64,000 bases of DNA from assembly GCA_014058105.1 (NCBI GenBank), contig JACGCM010000679.1:558001-622000 (forward strand), given 5' to 3'. The position numbers and the translations under genes were made by a program. Each line of letters begins with the position of its first letter. Position 1 is the first letter of the stretch. Below are positions 34,890 through 45,925 of the stretch, piece by piece. The stretch is from Kingdonia uniflora (lineage: Eukaryota; Streptophyta; Magnoliopsida; Ranunculales; Circaeasteraceae). The notes beneath the pieces were generated by a model. The model was not told where the DNA came from and made no database searches. It saw only the letters and a program-made list of their open reading frames with translations.

Positions 34890-35610
34890 GATCTGGAAAC
34901 ATGAAGAACTTTGAGGTCGCCCCCGAGTATCAGACTAGTCGAAGGGTAGACATGATACTTTAGGTTTGACTAACTTATCACACTGGGCTACGAAAATCAC
35001 CCCCATGTCTATCCGTGGGTTTGAGACTAGACAAAACATTATGTGGTCGACCCCAATGTATCCCCGAGTGTTCGGTCTGTCGACCATTTATGCTGCTCGG
35101 GTTTGCTCGAATTAGAACTTTAAAAAACTTTGAGGTCGCCCCCAATTATCAGTCGGGTCAATGGGATGGCATGATACTTTAGGTTTGATGAAGGAGTTTA
35201 CTTGACTTCGAAGGTCACCACTGGGTCTATCCGTAGGATTGAGCCTAATCGAAGCATTATGTGGTTAGCCCCAATGCATCCCCGAGTGCCCGGTCCGTCG
35301 GCCATTTATGTCATTCGGGTTTGCTCAGATTGGAACCTTGAAAAATTTTGAGGTCTCCCACAAGTATCAGTCAGGTCAATGGGTTGACATGATACTTAGG
35401 TTTGACCGACTTAAAAAGTTCCCAGGACTTCAAAGGCTTGACCCTAAATGAAGCATTATGTGGTCGGCCCCGAGTGTCTGGTCTGTCAACCATTCATGCT
35501 ACTCGGGTTTGCTCAAATTGGAACCCTAAAAAACTTTGAGGTCGCCCCCAACTATCAGTCAGGTCGAAGGGTTGACATGATACTTAGGTTTGACCTACTC
35601 AAGAAGTTCG
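34890..35610. repeat. About 190-220 bp tandem repeats between pol and L (B)
   Basis: Four units carry TTTGAGGTCGCCCCCAAGTA and GACATGATACTTAGGTTTGA; GAGGTC recurs at 34913, 35132, 35350 and 35538. The unit is related to the 192-bp unit of A1 and A2. Confidence 0.75.
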
Positions 35611-35659
35611 TTTTGAGATAGGACATGTAGCTCAGAGGAGAAAAATATGTTCATTGATT

Positions 35660-38600
35660 ATGTTATATTTATATAAGTTGAACAAGGTGGTGGCCGAGGC
35701 CTATTGTATGAGACTAACTGCATTATGTTCCAAGGGTTGGGGAGGGGCACCTCAGCTTCTATCATCAAATAATATGAGCCTTTGTCAGTTTTGTCGCACT
35801 CGACATAAGGTCCTTCCCAGGATTAGGTTAACTTGTCGGTATTGCTAGGCTCCGAAGAAGGTGTGACTCGCCGAAGAACCAGATCTCCAATTTCCAAGCT
35901 TCGCTGTCGAACCCTTTTTTTGTATGACTTCTTAAAAGAGAGGTGATAACGTCCAAGGTTAGCTATTTCTCGGTCTCTAGTTTTATCGATCCATAACATA
36001 TTGTATTCAAGTTCAAACTCGTTATCTTCATCGGGAATGGCAAGGTCGCTTGTGGGTACTTCGAACTGAGTAAGTAGTATGGCTTCGGTACCATAGGCCA
36101 GAAGGAAAGGGGTACAGCCCGTCGCCTTTCTTGGTATGGTTTGATAGGACCAGAGTATATGTTGTAATTCTTGAACCCATCGGCCTTCTTCTGATCGACC
36201 CGTTTCTTAAGACAATCTACTATAGTTTAATTAATTACTTTGACTTGACCATTCCCCTGCGAGTAATAAGGTGTTGAAGGGGAGAGGATGATGTTGTACT
36301 TCTTGAGGAAATTGTGGACTTTATTCCCTACAAACTGTGGACCGTTGTCGCATCGAATCATGTGAGGGCAACCAAAATGTGTAATGATATTTTCCCATAA
36401 GATCTTGATAACTTCTTTTTCCCTGGATTGACATAGAGGCACGGCTTAGACCCATTTAATAAAATAGTCTGCGGCCACTAGAATATGTTCTCGGCTGCCC
36501 AAAGCTTTGGGGAAAGGGCCTACTAGATCAATAGCCTACCTCTAGAAAAGCCAAATAACTTGGCTGCAATAGAGGTCTTTTGATGAGCTTTAAATGTCGT
36601 GGGCGTGAGGCTGGAATTTGTCACAGTACTTCGCATACTCTTCAGCTTGTTTCTTCATATTGGGCCAAAATAGACCTTGGGATACAGCTCGAAGAGCCAT
36701 AGATCGACCAACAGTGTGAGCACCATAGTTACCTTCGTGGAGCTCGATGAGTATGGTAGTGGCTTCGTGTTGGGAGATGCAACGGAGGTATGTGCCATTT
36801 GGGGATTTGTGGTGTTGTCCGTAATTGAGAATGGTGCATCTTCGGCAGTTTTTTAGTAATGAACGCTTAGACATAGGGTCTTCCGGGAGGGTAAAGCTAT
36901 TAAAATATACAAGAAAGGGTGTGCGCCAGTCTTTGGGATCGAGACTCTCGCCCCCAGTATTGATGACAATGATTTCCATATGGTTGATACTTGGGCATTC
37001 AAGTACTTTGATATGGAGTGTTCAAGATTCTGACTGGCCTAACATGGCTGCAATATAGGCGAAGGCATCGACATGTCCATTTTTGCCTCAGGGGTATTGT
37101 GTAATGCAAGATTTTTTAGGAAAGCGATCCATGCGCTGGCAGACAAGTGCTGCATACTTAGCCATGCGACCGTTTGCCTAGATTTTTCCGGTGTACTCTC
37201 TTTGAATGAGCTGGGAGTCGGTGAATACTACTAGCTTTGGAACACTGAGTTCAAGAGCGAGGTCGAGGCCATAGATCAAAGCTTCGTATTCGGCCTCATT
37301 GTTGGAACATTTGAAATCTAATTTGACAGCCTTTTCGATTCGGTCATTTGAAGGAGTAACTAGGACAATACCTATCCCGGTACCGTTAGGTCTGGCAGAT
37401 CCATCTGTAAAGAGATGCCAACCCGTGTTAGGATTCCAAGGATCATTCTGTTCGGGCTGGTCTTCAGGAAAATTCTCTTCATGTTCATCCCAGTCAAAGT
37501 CTTCGACCAAGAAGTCAGCAAGGAAATCAGTAACTCCCTAGCCATTCTGGGATATCTATTTTTCGAAAGTGATATCGTGTTCACCAAGATAAACGGACCA
37601 TTGTTGTACCCGTCTAGATTTATGTTTCTTTCTTAGGATCTCTGGAAGGGGGTAGCTGGTGATAAAACATATAGGGTGAGAATGGAAGTATGGTTTAAGT
37701 TTTCGAGTAGTGTAGACAAGCGTAAGGAGCAATCACTCGATCTTGGTATATTGAGTTTCAGCAGGTGTCAGAGTTTTACTGATGAAGTATACATATTTCT
37801 TGATACTGGATTTGAGTCAAATAAGGATCGAGCTAATAAAAGTACCGGTGACTGCAAGGTATAAGAAAAACCTTTCATCTTTGATGGGGGGTACTGATGA
37901 TAAGTGGTCGACCAAGGTAAGTTTTGAGTTTGAGGAAGGCCTATTCTCCATCGGGTGTCTAATTGACTTTGGGGTTGTTCTTTTTGGCCATATGGACGCC
38001 TTGGTCGCGTAAGAGGGAGAAAAGCCAAGCACAACGGTTTAAGGATTTTGATATAAAATGGTTTAAGGTGGCTATTTTACCAGTAACCTTTTAGACATCC
38101 TTCTTAGTTCGAGATGAAGGCATATCGATGAGGGCGCGAATATGAGTTGGGTTGATCTCGATACCTCGTTTGTTGATGAGGTGACCCAAGAATTTGCTGG
38201 ATAAAATGCCAAATTGGCATTTTTCTTGGTTTAATTTCATGTTATAAGAGCGAAGTATTAAGAATAGTTCGGCGAGGTCCTGTATATGGGTATGTTTTTG
38301 GAGGCTTTTACATAACATGTCGTCGATGTAAACTTCGACCGACTTGCCAAGCAAAGGTTTGAACATGGTGGTAACAAGGCGTTGGTAAGTGGCACCGACA
38401 TTTTTAAGGCTGAAGGGCATTACATTAAAGCAGTAAAGACCTTGTTCAGTAATAAATGAAGTTTTAAGTTGGTCATCAGGGAGAAGGGGTACCTGGTTGT
38501 AACCCGAAGAATCAACCATCATCGATAATCGTTCATGACCGGCTGTGGCATCCAGGAGTACTAAAATGATCGGGAGAAGAAAGCTGTCCTTCGGTGTGTG

Positions 38601-39560
38601 TTTGTCAAGGTCTGTGAAGTCGACACAGATTTAGATCTTGCCGTTCTTCTTAGGGACAACAACAATATTGGATATCCAGTCGGCGTACTTGACTTCTTAG
38701 ATAAAACCTGCGGCCAAGAGTTTTTCAACCTCGAGGTTCACTGCTTCACGAATTCTTGGGGCCAAAGTACATTTCTTCTGTTTTACAGCTGTGGACTGAG
38801 GGATAAGATCGAGTCGATGGTAGGCCAGTGTGGAGTCGACGCCAGACATTTCATAGAACCTCCAGGCGAAGACATCTTTATTTGCTCGATGGAAAGTGGC
38901 GAGCTTGAGGCATTCGACGTCATCCAAAAAACTATTAATGAATGTACCTCGACAAGGACTATCGAGTTTAATGTATACAGTGGGTTTGATAGGCGTGGTA
39001 GAAAGATTAGATGGTATGGGGAGAGTAAGAAGCATTGATTATTATGGCTTAACAAGTTTTCTTGTAAGATTGATCACAGGATGTTCGCATGATCGGGAAA
39101 GGCGTTAAGAGCCTTTTATGTTCCACGTACCACAAGGGGTAGTAAAACGAAGTGTTTGGTGGTAGGTAGAAGGTATGGCATTCATTGCATGGAGCCATTC
39201 GTATCCTAGAATGCCTAGGTATTCAGATTTCTTGTCAATGATGAGAAAGCTAGTTTGGAGGGTCACTGGACCGGTATGTGACAGGGGGGCTAATGCAACC
39301 GATGACGACTTTGGTGACGCCATTAAAGCCCTTGAGCTCAATGTTAGCTGGTGTGATGATGTCAGTTTTGTGCATATCACAAATAGTCTGGAGGAAGAGT
39401 ATGCTTGCTGCACTGCCCATATCAATAAGCATGGTATGGAGGATGAGGTATTCGACCTTGATCATGATGACCAAAGGATCGGAGTGGGGGAATTGAACAT
39501 GAGAAGTATCCAATCGATGAAGGATATACCTTTAGGTCGAGGGCGTTGGCTTGATTCGGG
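35660..39560 (-). pseudogene. pol of B (protease, RT, RNase H, second RNase H, integrase), degenerate
   Basis: On the minus strand. Protease (39513-39105) keeps LIDMGSAAS with its catalytic Asp, then DKKSEYLGILGYEW. RT runs 39035-38091: FHRANKDVFAW, a largely open stretch with MPFSLKNVGATYQRL, and YIDDML at 38330-38319. RNase H/connection is at about 38030-37600. The second RNase H-like domain is clear at 37510-37178 (LFTDGSARPNG, SNNEAEYEALIYGLDLAL, FTDSQL). Integrase spans 36979 to about 35660: NYGAHTVG, CDKFQPHA (second Cys of the finger lost), IRCDNGPQFVGNK and GNGQVKVIN, with Lys for the catalytic Glu. Stops and shifts throughout. Confidence 0.8.
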
Positions 39561-41291
39561 TAGAAGGATGGACAATTTCTCCTAATAAGTGGGCTTACAA
39601 CATTCTTTGACTCGCTTACGCTTGCTTCGAGTATGACCACTGTCGATGTTATTGACTTCGATGAGATAGAGTTGGAAAATTTGTACCTCGGCTTGGTCGG
39701 TTGTTGGAGTGGGTTAAGGCATGAGATACGACCTGTCAAGATAACAGGGGTGATCGGCGACATATCGATGTAAACGACTTACTTCAAGAATTATTTCCAA
39801 TGACTGTTGCAGAGCATAACATTTATTTATGGGGTGGAAATTGCATTTATGATTTTGGCAGTAGGGTTCATTCTTACGGACCTCGATGGGGATGGGGGTT
39901 TGCCAGATAGGATCGGCCTGGATGTGTGTGAGAAGGGTACTAATAGGGGCAACAAGTTTTGGTAGAACCTGCATGAGCCATTTTTTATGGATTTCAATGG
40001 GGGTAGCATCGGCGTGAGGGTGTTTGCGGCACTCAGTCTCTTGTGAGACGATAATGACCATAGGTGTAGGCGATGGTAGAGGTCTGCTGTGGTGGGTGGC
40101 CGAAGGTTTCCCTTGGAAATTAGATTCACAGAGGCGTTCGAGGTTGATGTATCCGCTAACCTTAGGTAACATCTCCTCGAGGGTTTGTGGTATATGAAGC
40201 ACGATATACTCTTTAACACAACTGTGATCTGGTAGTACATTAGAGTACGCGAGAACAATGTTCGCACAGTTGAGGTTTTCGGCCTTGCGCGACTCATCGA
40301 GAATCTGCATGGTGAAAGCCTCAAGTGTTTTGTTGGGGGATTTGCTAAAGTTGAAGAGCGTATTGACTCGGACCTCACGGTCTTTGTTAAAGGAAATTTG
40401 GGCGATTAAAAGGGTCGACAATTATTCGAAACTTCGGATATTTCCATTAGGGAGGCTATGGTACCATTTGAGAGGGTTGTCGGCGAGACTGATGGGAAAC
40501 ATGTGACAAAAGATATGGTTGGCTGTTGAATACAAACTTAAGGCATTTTGGAATTCGAGGACATAAGACTGAGGGTCGGTATTGCATTATTTATTGATTT
40601 TAGGTGTATAAAAATTGGGAGGGCAAATAGGGTTATTTAACCGACTCCAGGAGTTCAGTGTGGGGCTCGCGCTGATGAGAATAACAGTACGGACTTTCTG
40701 ATCGAGTTCCTGCTGAATAAGGTAGCCAGGATGAGGAGGAGATCGCTGGGGTTGAGGGAGGTGAGGCCTCGAGTATGGAGCATGTTCGGCACTTCGCTCG
40801 CCAAGGCGTTCATGAGCAGAACGCCGTTTTGGGTGACGAGAAGTGAAAATAGTAGAATTAGAGGAATGCTCCATAATGGGGACACCAAGATGGATCGGGC
40901 CAGTGGGTATGGCGGTGGGAGCACCCTCGGCGCCAAGATGGACCGGGGGGACTTCGAGTTGGGGGTGGGGCCCAAATCTGGCGTGGGCTGAAATGTGTGA
41001 GGGGGCGGGTAGTCGGAAGCGCTAAGGAGCATCTTGGGTGTGACCTTGTTAAAGCGCGCGAACGGTATTACGTAGTTCGTCTAGAGCACGATATTACCAG
41101 TCAAAGTCATTTAAACAGTGCTGTCGTTCAGCCTCAAGTTTTTGGCGGCGTTCTTTACGCTGATTGCGTAACTGATTGTTATGGTACTCTCCAGCTTGAG
41201 CAAATTGTTTGCTAAAGAGGGCAAGCTGTGTGGCAACTCCGTCGGTGGAGTTGCTGACGATGGTGGAGGTTGAGCAAAGGGTAGGGGCCAT
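39561..41291 (-). pseudogene. gag of B, degenerate
   Basis: Starts MAPTLCSTSTIVSNS at 41291 with a Gln/Arg-rich helix (RNQRKERRQKLEAERQH). The core is read from 40421: QISFNKDREVRVNTLF, FTMQILDESRKAENL and TLEEMLPKVSGYINLER. The zinc knuckle near 39860-39830 is complete as C-x2-H-x4-H-x4-C (YCQNHKCNFHPINKCYAL). A frame change lies around 40440. Confidence 0.75.
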
Positions 41292-41369
41292 GGAATATGG
41301 CTATAAAAGGATGGAAAGAAGGGGAGACGAAGGATTGGGTAGGGTGAGTGTAGCACAAATAATAACAAA

Positions 41370-42040
41370 TGTAGAAACTAGCTCTTACACCACAGGGTCT
41401 TCTTCGACTAGGGGCTTATGCAAGTATCTAAGGCAATAATATGTAATACCACTGTACTAATACACTTACGTGGAGTCCTAGAATGGGTTGCTCCATAATC
41501 ACTAGTAAGGATTTTAATGGTTGATTATATATATCGAGTTTAGATGACAGATCGAATAGAGGCTGGTTACAGAGAAGTCGAAGGTAATATTTAAGGGTTT
41601 ATGGGAAAGATTTTTCTAACCCCTTCATAGTGCCTCCTCCCTTCTATTTATAGGATATAGAAAGGGCTGAGTCACCATGTGTGGTCAGATTATATGTATA
41701 TCCTTTGGGGATAACTGTTTTGTACTCAGAGTCGGTTCTGGCACTGTAGCTGTCAGGCGGCTAATTTCACTATTCTATCTGGTGAGTTGGCTGTAAGTCA
41801 TGTTTGCCTTCGGCCATGTATTACCATGGTCAAAGTCTCTCTATTACTAATGCTATATTCTGATGCAAGCCGTATATCTTCGGCTTTGACTTCGACTATA
41901 ATGTCTTCGAGCATTCGATTGATATTGGAAGGCTTCATGGACTTATTTACCGTCTTGCTGGGCTTCGAGTATATAGATAGGATTCGATTTAGACTTCGAG
42001 TATTCGAATGGTACTAGATGGCTGCAAGTAGGCTACTATA
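41370..42040 (-). mobile_element. Right LTR of B (5' LTR of the gag-pol unit)
   Basis: TGTAGAAACTAGC to GTAGGCTACTATA, 671 bp, with the sense TATA box at 41645-41652. About 20 bp after the first TGTAG are missing compared with the left LTR. The PBS position beside it reads TTTGTTATTATTTGTGCT on the minus strand, with the GGCGC of the A-family site lost. Confidence 0.8.
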
Positions 42041-42059
42041 TTTTCCCCCTCTCAGCAGG
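42041..42059 (-). promoter_or_regulatory. Polypurine tract of B (second copy)
   Basis: The minus strand reads GCTGAGAGGGGGAAAA up to the LTR. An LTR flanked by gag on one side and a PPT on the other shows that it joins two element copies. Confidence 0.65.
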
Positions 42060-42221
42060 GGCCACGGAAATTGGTGTAGATGGAGCGTGCCGAGAAAATC
42101 GATTAGGCATGGGATGTCAAAGAGTTAAATGGTTGATTGTGGGCAGTTCCAAAGAATGTAATTAAAGAGAGTAATTAATGTAAGTGGTAATTAAGGGGTT
42201 AATAAATACCCTTAATCGTGG

Positions 42222-42229
42222 TATAAATA
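42222..42229 (+). promoter_or_regulatory. TATA box of antisense gene S (B, second copy)
   Basis: TATAAATA lies 67 bp upstream of the S start. The same box in the same place is seen in C1 (81 bp) and D (about 70 bp). Confidence 0.6.
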
Positions 42230-42288
42230 TGGATTATTAGGGGAAAATTCTTCATATTCTTCATCTTCTTCCTTAAGTAAACCAAACC

Positions 42289-42612
42289 ATGGAATCTACA
42301 CCAAACACACGGTACCAGAAAAGGATGGAGGCGAGGGAGTGCCGTATCGAAGAGAAGACAAGGATGATGAAGGAGAAATTCTTTGAAGACCAGGGATTAA
42401 ATGTGGAACTGCCGAATTTTTTTGAGCTAAAATCAGGGGTATCTATCTATGGGCACCCGTACGCCCACTGGTGGAGGGAGATGCAGTGGCTGGATCCAAA
42501 CATCAGCAACCGGTACTACCAACCAAAAAGCATGGCAGAAGACCAGGTAGATACTGAGGACGCGGTCGAGGATGAGGCGGGGCTGTGCAAGAATTACCCC
42601 GTATGTAAATAG
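42289..42612 (+). CDS. Antisense gene S (B, second copy), intact
   Basis: An uninterrupted frame of 107 codons. It starts MESTPNTRYQKRMEARE and runs through a basic/acidic helix (EEKTRMMKEKFFEDQGLN), LPNFFELKSG, YAHWWREMQW, an MAEDQVDTED block and a final CKNYPVCK. ATG context and length match the first copy at 31015, which has one stop. The Trp pair and the AED block match the S proteins of A1, C1, D and E1. It lies 230 bp inside the PPT on the strand opposite gag-pol and has a TATA box. Small, charged, likely soluble; no known domain recognised. It may be expressed, but this cannot be told from sequence. Confidence 0.65.
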   Translation: MESTPNTRYQKRMEARECRIEEKTRMMKEKFFEDQGLNVELPNFFELKSGVSIYGHPYAHWWREMQWLDPNISNRYYQPKSMAEDQVDTEDAVEDEAGLCKNYPVCK

Positions 42613-43354
42613 GGGGGTCTTCGACATGGTGGTGGAAGTGTAGAGGGTTTTTGTTATTGTTGCTGTAGTTTTTTTTTTATGTTGGTGTTGCTCTTTCTTT
42701 CTCTCTTTTTGTATGCCCGATGGTTGTTTTTTTTATGAATGAAAAATCATGTTTGCCTGAGTAAGATAGTAGAACCATGTAGGGATTTGGAGGCGATGAT
42801 AATTTAGGCGAGGTGGTAACTGTAGAACTTCAAACTTAAGTAATGAATACGAGTAATAAGTGGTAAGAAACTTGGGTTCTGACATATAGCAAAAAATACA
42901 GACCGAAGTTTCAAGATCCTGTGTGTATGTACAATGGGATGTGGGAGAATGTAGACGGTGGTTCGAAAATGAAAGCATTATAGGGCTTGAAAACTTTTGT
43001 TATAGAAGGCATGAGTGCTTCGACTGCAAAATTTAACAGTCCTAATTGCAGACATGTTAGGGGTGGTATTGTTTCTAGGGCAGTGCGCTACTGCAGGTCA
43101 TTATAATGTTTCCTTGGGGTATGGGAAAGAGGTGGAGGTGACACGTGGGTTTAAGTTGATCGCCTCGGGCAGTGTACTAGAAGGTTTGAGAGGTATAAAA
43201 AAGGTATTACTTGATGTAAGAGTGTGATAAGCACGTGGGAGCAAGTGAGGGAAATATTACCAAGATACATCTAAGCCAAAAAATTAGGGGGAGTGGAGGA
43301 GTGGTAATGATGGTGAGTGGGGGAAATTGAGGTTATTTTATTATTCTGGGGTGG
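42613..43354 (+). other. 3' region of S and upstream region of L (B, second copy)
   Basis: T/G-rich run with AATGAAAAATCATG near 42737, then spacer matching 31339-32075 of the first copy. No separate gene is supported. Confidence 0.4.
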
Positions 43355-43363
43355 TATTTAAAG
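43355..43363 (+). promoter_or_regulatory. TATA-like box of antisense gene L (B, second copy)
   Basis: TATTTAAAG lies 82 bp before the L start codon at 43437; A1 and E1 have boxes 77 and 81 bp before theirs. Confidence 0.45.
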
Positions 43364-43436
43364 AGGTGAGAGAGAAATTCACTGTTCCCAAACAATCAAT
43401 CGTAGAGAGAACAAAGGTGGAAGAGGGGAAAAGCAT

Positions 43437-45925
43437 ATGCCATCGTTACAGTTGAGCTTACTGGAGAGGAGAGAAGAACAGCTCGTTGTTGCGCGAAATT
43501 GGATCCCTTCGAACAGGTATGTCCTCTGATTTCTTGTAAAAATAAGTGATTTATATTTGAGCGCTAATGCTCTGCTATTTCTCCTTCTGTATTTGTGTTT
43601 TGTTTGTATAGTGGGGTAAGTGCTGCTAGGCTTTATGTTTGTAACGGCATGACCGAGGACGGGGGTAACCCATTCGGTTAGAAATTTGGTCAAGTTGTAA
43701 ATTAGGATTAGTAAGGGGGTGGTTAGGGTTGTGGTCGAATATTTGACTGTAGGTTGGTCGCTTTGGAGAGGGTAGATAGTATTATGATATCAAAACTTGA
43801 TACTCATATATATCAAGCTAATGCCGCTCCTCTTCTTTTGTAGGGTATAAGGATGGAGTGGGGAGGGGGAACGAAGGTGTTGTCGAACCTTCAGGTGATG
43901 TGAGGGAGGAAGGGGAGGAGGAGAAGAGTGACAATAAGGAGGATACTGATGATTCGAGGACAACTGTAGGGCCAGTCTCAGTTCAAGAAATAGCGAAGCT
44001 GGATCGATTCATGGCGAAACGCGGGTTGTCGAAGGTGGGTATTATTCTGGTGCTAGTAGGGCTGATTACACGTTTAAGGATTCCTCTCTGAAGGGGATTA
44101 TGGAGTTCAGATGCAAGATTCGCATAGGGATGCAACTCCATTATCGAAGGTTGGTGAAGCGGGTATTTAATTTTTGGGATGTTGCTCCCCACCAGATGAA
44201 TGGCAATTTTTATGAGATGATGGAAGTTGTCAAAGGGATAAATACAGAATTGCTGCGTGAGGGAATGGGTTTGATCGAGTGGTTCGTCATTATGTTGCTC
44301 TACTCGAGGAAAGCGAATAAGAAGGCAGATACGTATCACAATCAATGCCATACGGACAAACCATGGTTATTTGACATGTGTTCGACTAGGCGTGGGTGGG
44401 ATAAGGATTTGGTGGTGGTGAGCGGTAATTATGAGACTACGGAGGAGGATGAGGGACATAAGTTGAAGCATCGGTTGCATAACACGAGTAAGTTGATAGT
44501 CGAAGGCTATTTATTATATTGTTCGAATAGACTATTGAACTTGTTTTCATTGTTTTGCAAAACCTAGCAACAATACATTGCAGAACCCAAGGAGGTATAT
44601 TGACGAGCTGATCAACCAGGATGAAGAGTGGGTAAATTGGGTATTAGGTAAGTTGTGTATTATGAGGAAGAGGCGGAAGAAGGCAGACACATTGCTGAGA
44701 AGACGCACCTGTTACTCCTGGTCAGTCAAAGAAGAGAAAAGATGGAAGTTCGTCGATAAGGGCAGGGGAAATGGATTGTGACAATCAGACTCGTAAGTTA
44801 AGCTTTGTGCCGAGGTCACGGCGAGGCGGGCATGGGATAGTACGATCGAGTGTGCCCAAGGCTGTTCCCGAGGTTGTAGGCGTCTAACTTTGTAAGGGGG
44901 GGGGGAGTTGGCTCTTACACCACGTGATTTATCTTCTATCAAAGGGGTCAAGCATATAATCAATAATACAAATAATCTACTGACAATATACTTGCGTGGT
45001 GGCCTAGAATGGGACACTTCATGACCTTTGACGTTGATTTTTAAGGGAATTTATATAACTGTTGAGTAGTCAAAGTTTTGAGTGCTAGGTAATTTACATT
45101 GTGATTGAAGGTAAATTACAAGGGTTCAGGGGAGAGATTTCGTAGCCTCTCCTTGGTTCTCCCTCTATCCTATTTATAGAAAATACGAAGGGCTGAGTCA
45201 CCAAGGAAAGTCAAATTATAGGTGTATCTTCTGGGTATCAAGTGGGTATCCCGGAGTTGGTATTGACGCCGTAAATGTCAGGTCTGGTACTGTGCTCTGA
45301 CACTGTAGGCGTTGTTGGTTCTGTCACTATAGTTGTCAGGGCCAACAATGCCGCCATTCTTGTCTGGTGAGCTGGTTTATCTAACATGTCTTCCTTCAAC
45401 TATGGTCGGAGTTTTTTTGATACTGACGTTGGGTTCGTGTGCTGACGGATCAGCCTTCGTCTTCGAGACTTGTTCATAGTCAAAGTTCGTGCAGTCACGA
45501 AAGACTTGTTTACGGATTGATTGGGCTTCGAGGTATTAATGTAGGCTTCGATGTAGCCTTCGAGTGTTCGATTGGAGCTAGAAGGCCGTGAGTAGGCTAC
45601 TACTGGGGTTTTGCGGCAGACTAGCAAGGGTAAGGGCAAGGTCACTGACGAAACTTTGACATTTCAGCAAATGAAGACTACTCTACGAAAGAGGCCTCAT
45701 GATTATGTGGCCGATGATGAAGATAATTCTATCAAAGTGAGGTGACCCGAGGTTAAACTGGAAGAATAGGTTCGAGTGGCGGCCGAGTCGATGGCCACTC
45801 TCTGCGGCACGAACATAGACGAAGCAGGGAAGCAAATGAAGAATGCTATTATCTAGGTAAGTATTTATGAAATTCCAAAATTTTGAAGGTAAATTTATGC
45901 TTGTTTAACCTATTAGCGCAGGATC
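43437..45925 (+). pseudogene. Antisense gene L (B, second copy), split by a solo LTR and truncated
   Basis: Exon 1 (43437-43516) is intact: MPSLQLSLLERREEQ to the donor GAACAG|GTATGT. Intron 1 ends at TTTTGTAG (43843). Exon 2 lacks about 230 bp seen in the first copy, then has EEKSDNKEDTDDS, EIAKLDRFMAKRGLSKVG, HQMNGNFYEMMEVVKGIN and LFDMCSTRRGWDKDLVVV. The solo LTR cuts it at 44875. The reading resumes at 45610 (KTTLRKRPHDYVADDEDN) to the intron 2 donor ATCTAG|GTAAGT at 45857. The acceptor near 45922 is followed almost at once by C1 protease sequence, so the coiled-coil exon is gone. Confidence 0.65.
44870..45609 (-). mobile_element. Solo LTR of family A inside B gene L, with target duplication
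   Basis: The LTR is 44875-45604 (TGTAGGCGTCTAAC to GTAGGCTACTACT, 730 bp). It is flanked by GAGGT (44870-44874) and GGGGT (45605-45609), a 5-bp duplication with one change. The flanks join to match the uninterrupted copy near 33717-33735. The sense TATA box is at 45171-45178 on the minus strand. No internal sequence remains, as after recombination between two LTRs. It shares GGGCTGAGTCACCAAGG with A1. Confidence 0.8.

Larger units (their letters stand above)
30093..45925 (-). mobile_element. B: tandem composite of a Tat-like element, - strand, nested in C1
   Basis: On the plus strand the order is LTR (30093-30766), PPT, antisense S and L, tandem repeats, pol and gag read in reverse, LTR (41370-42040), then a second PPT, S and L without pol. 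The PPT plus antisense region occurs twice (30767-34660 and 42041-45925), each immediately right of an LTR. This is the layout left by unequal recombination between LTRs, or by an insertion beside another copy, followed by deletion of the right end. The second L gene is interrupted by a solo LTR. Confidence 0.7.

Noticed and set aside
38598..39585. Long plus-strand frames of 136 and 146 codons opposite B pol
   Set aside because: They lie exactly opposite protease and RT coding sequence, are not conserved between elements, and are shadows of codon bias on the other strand.
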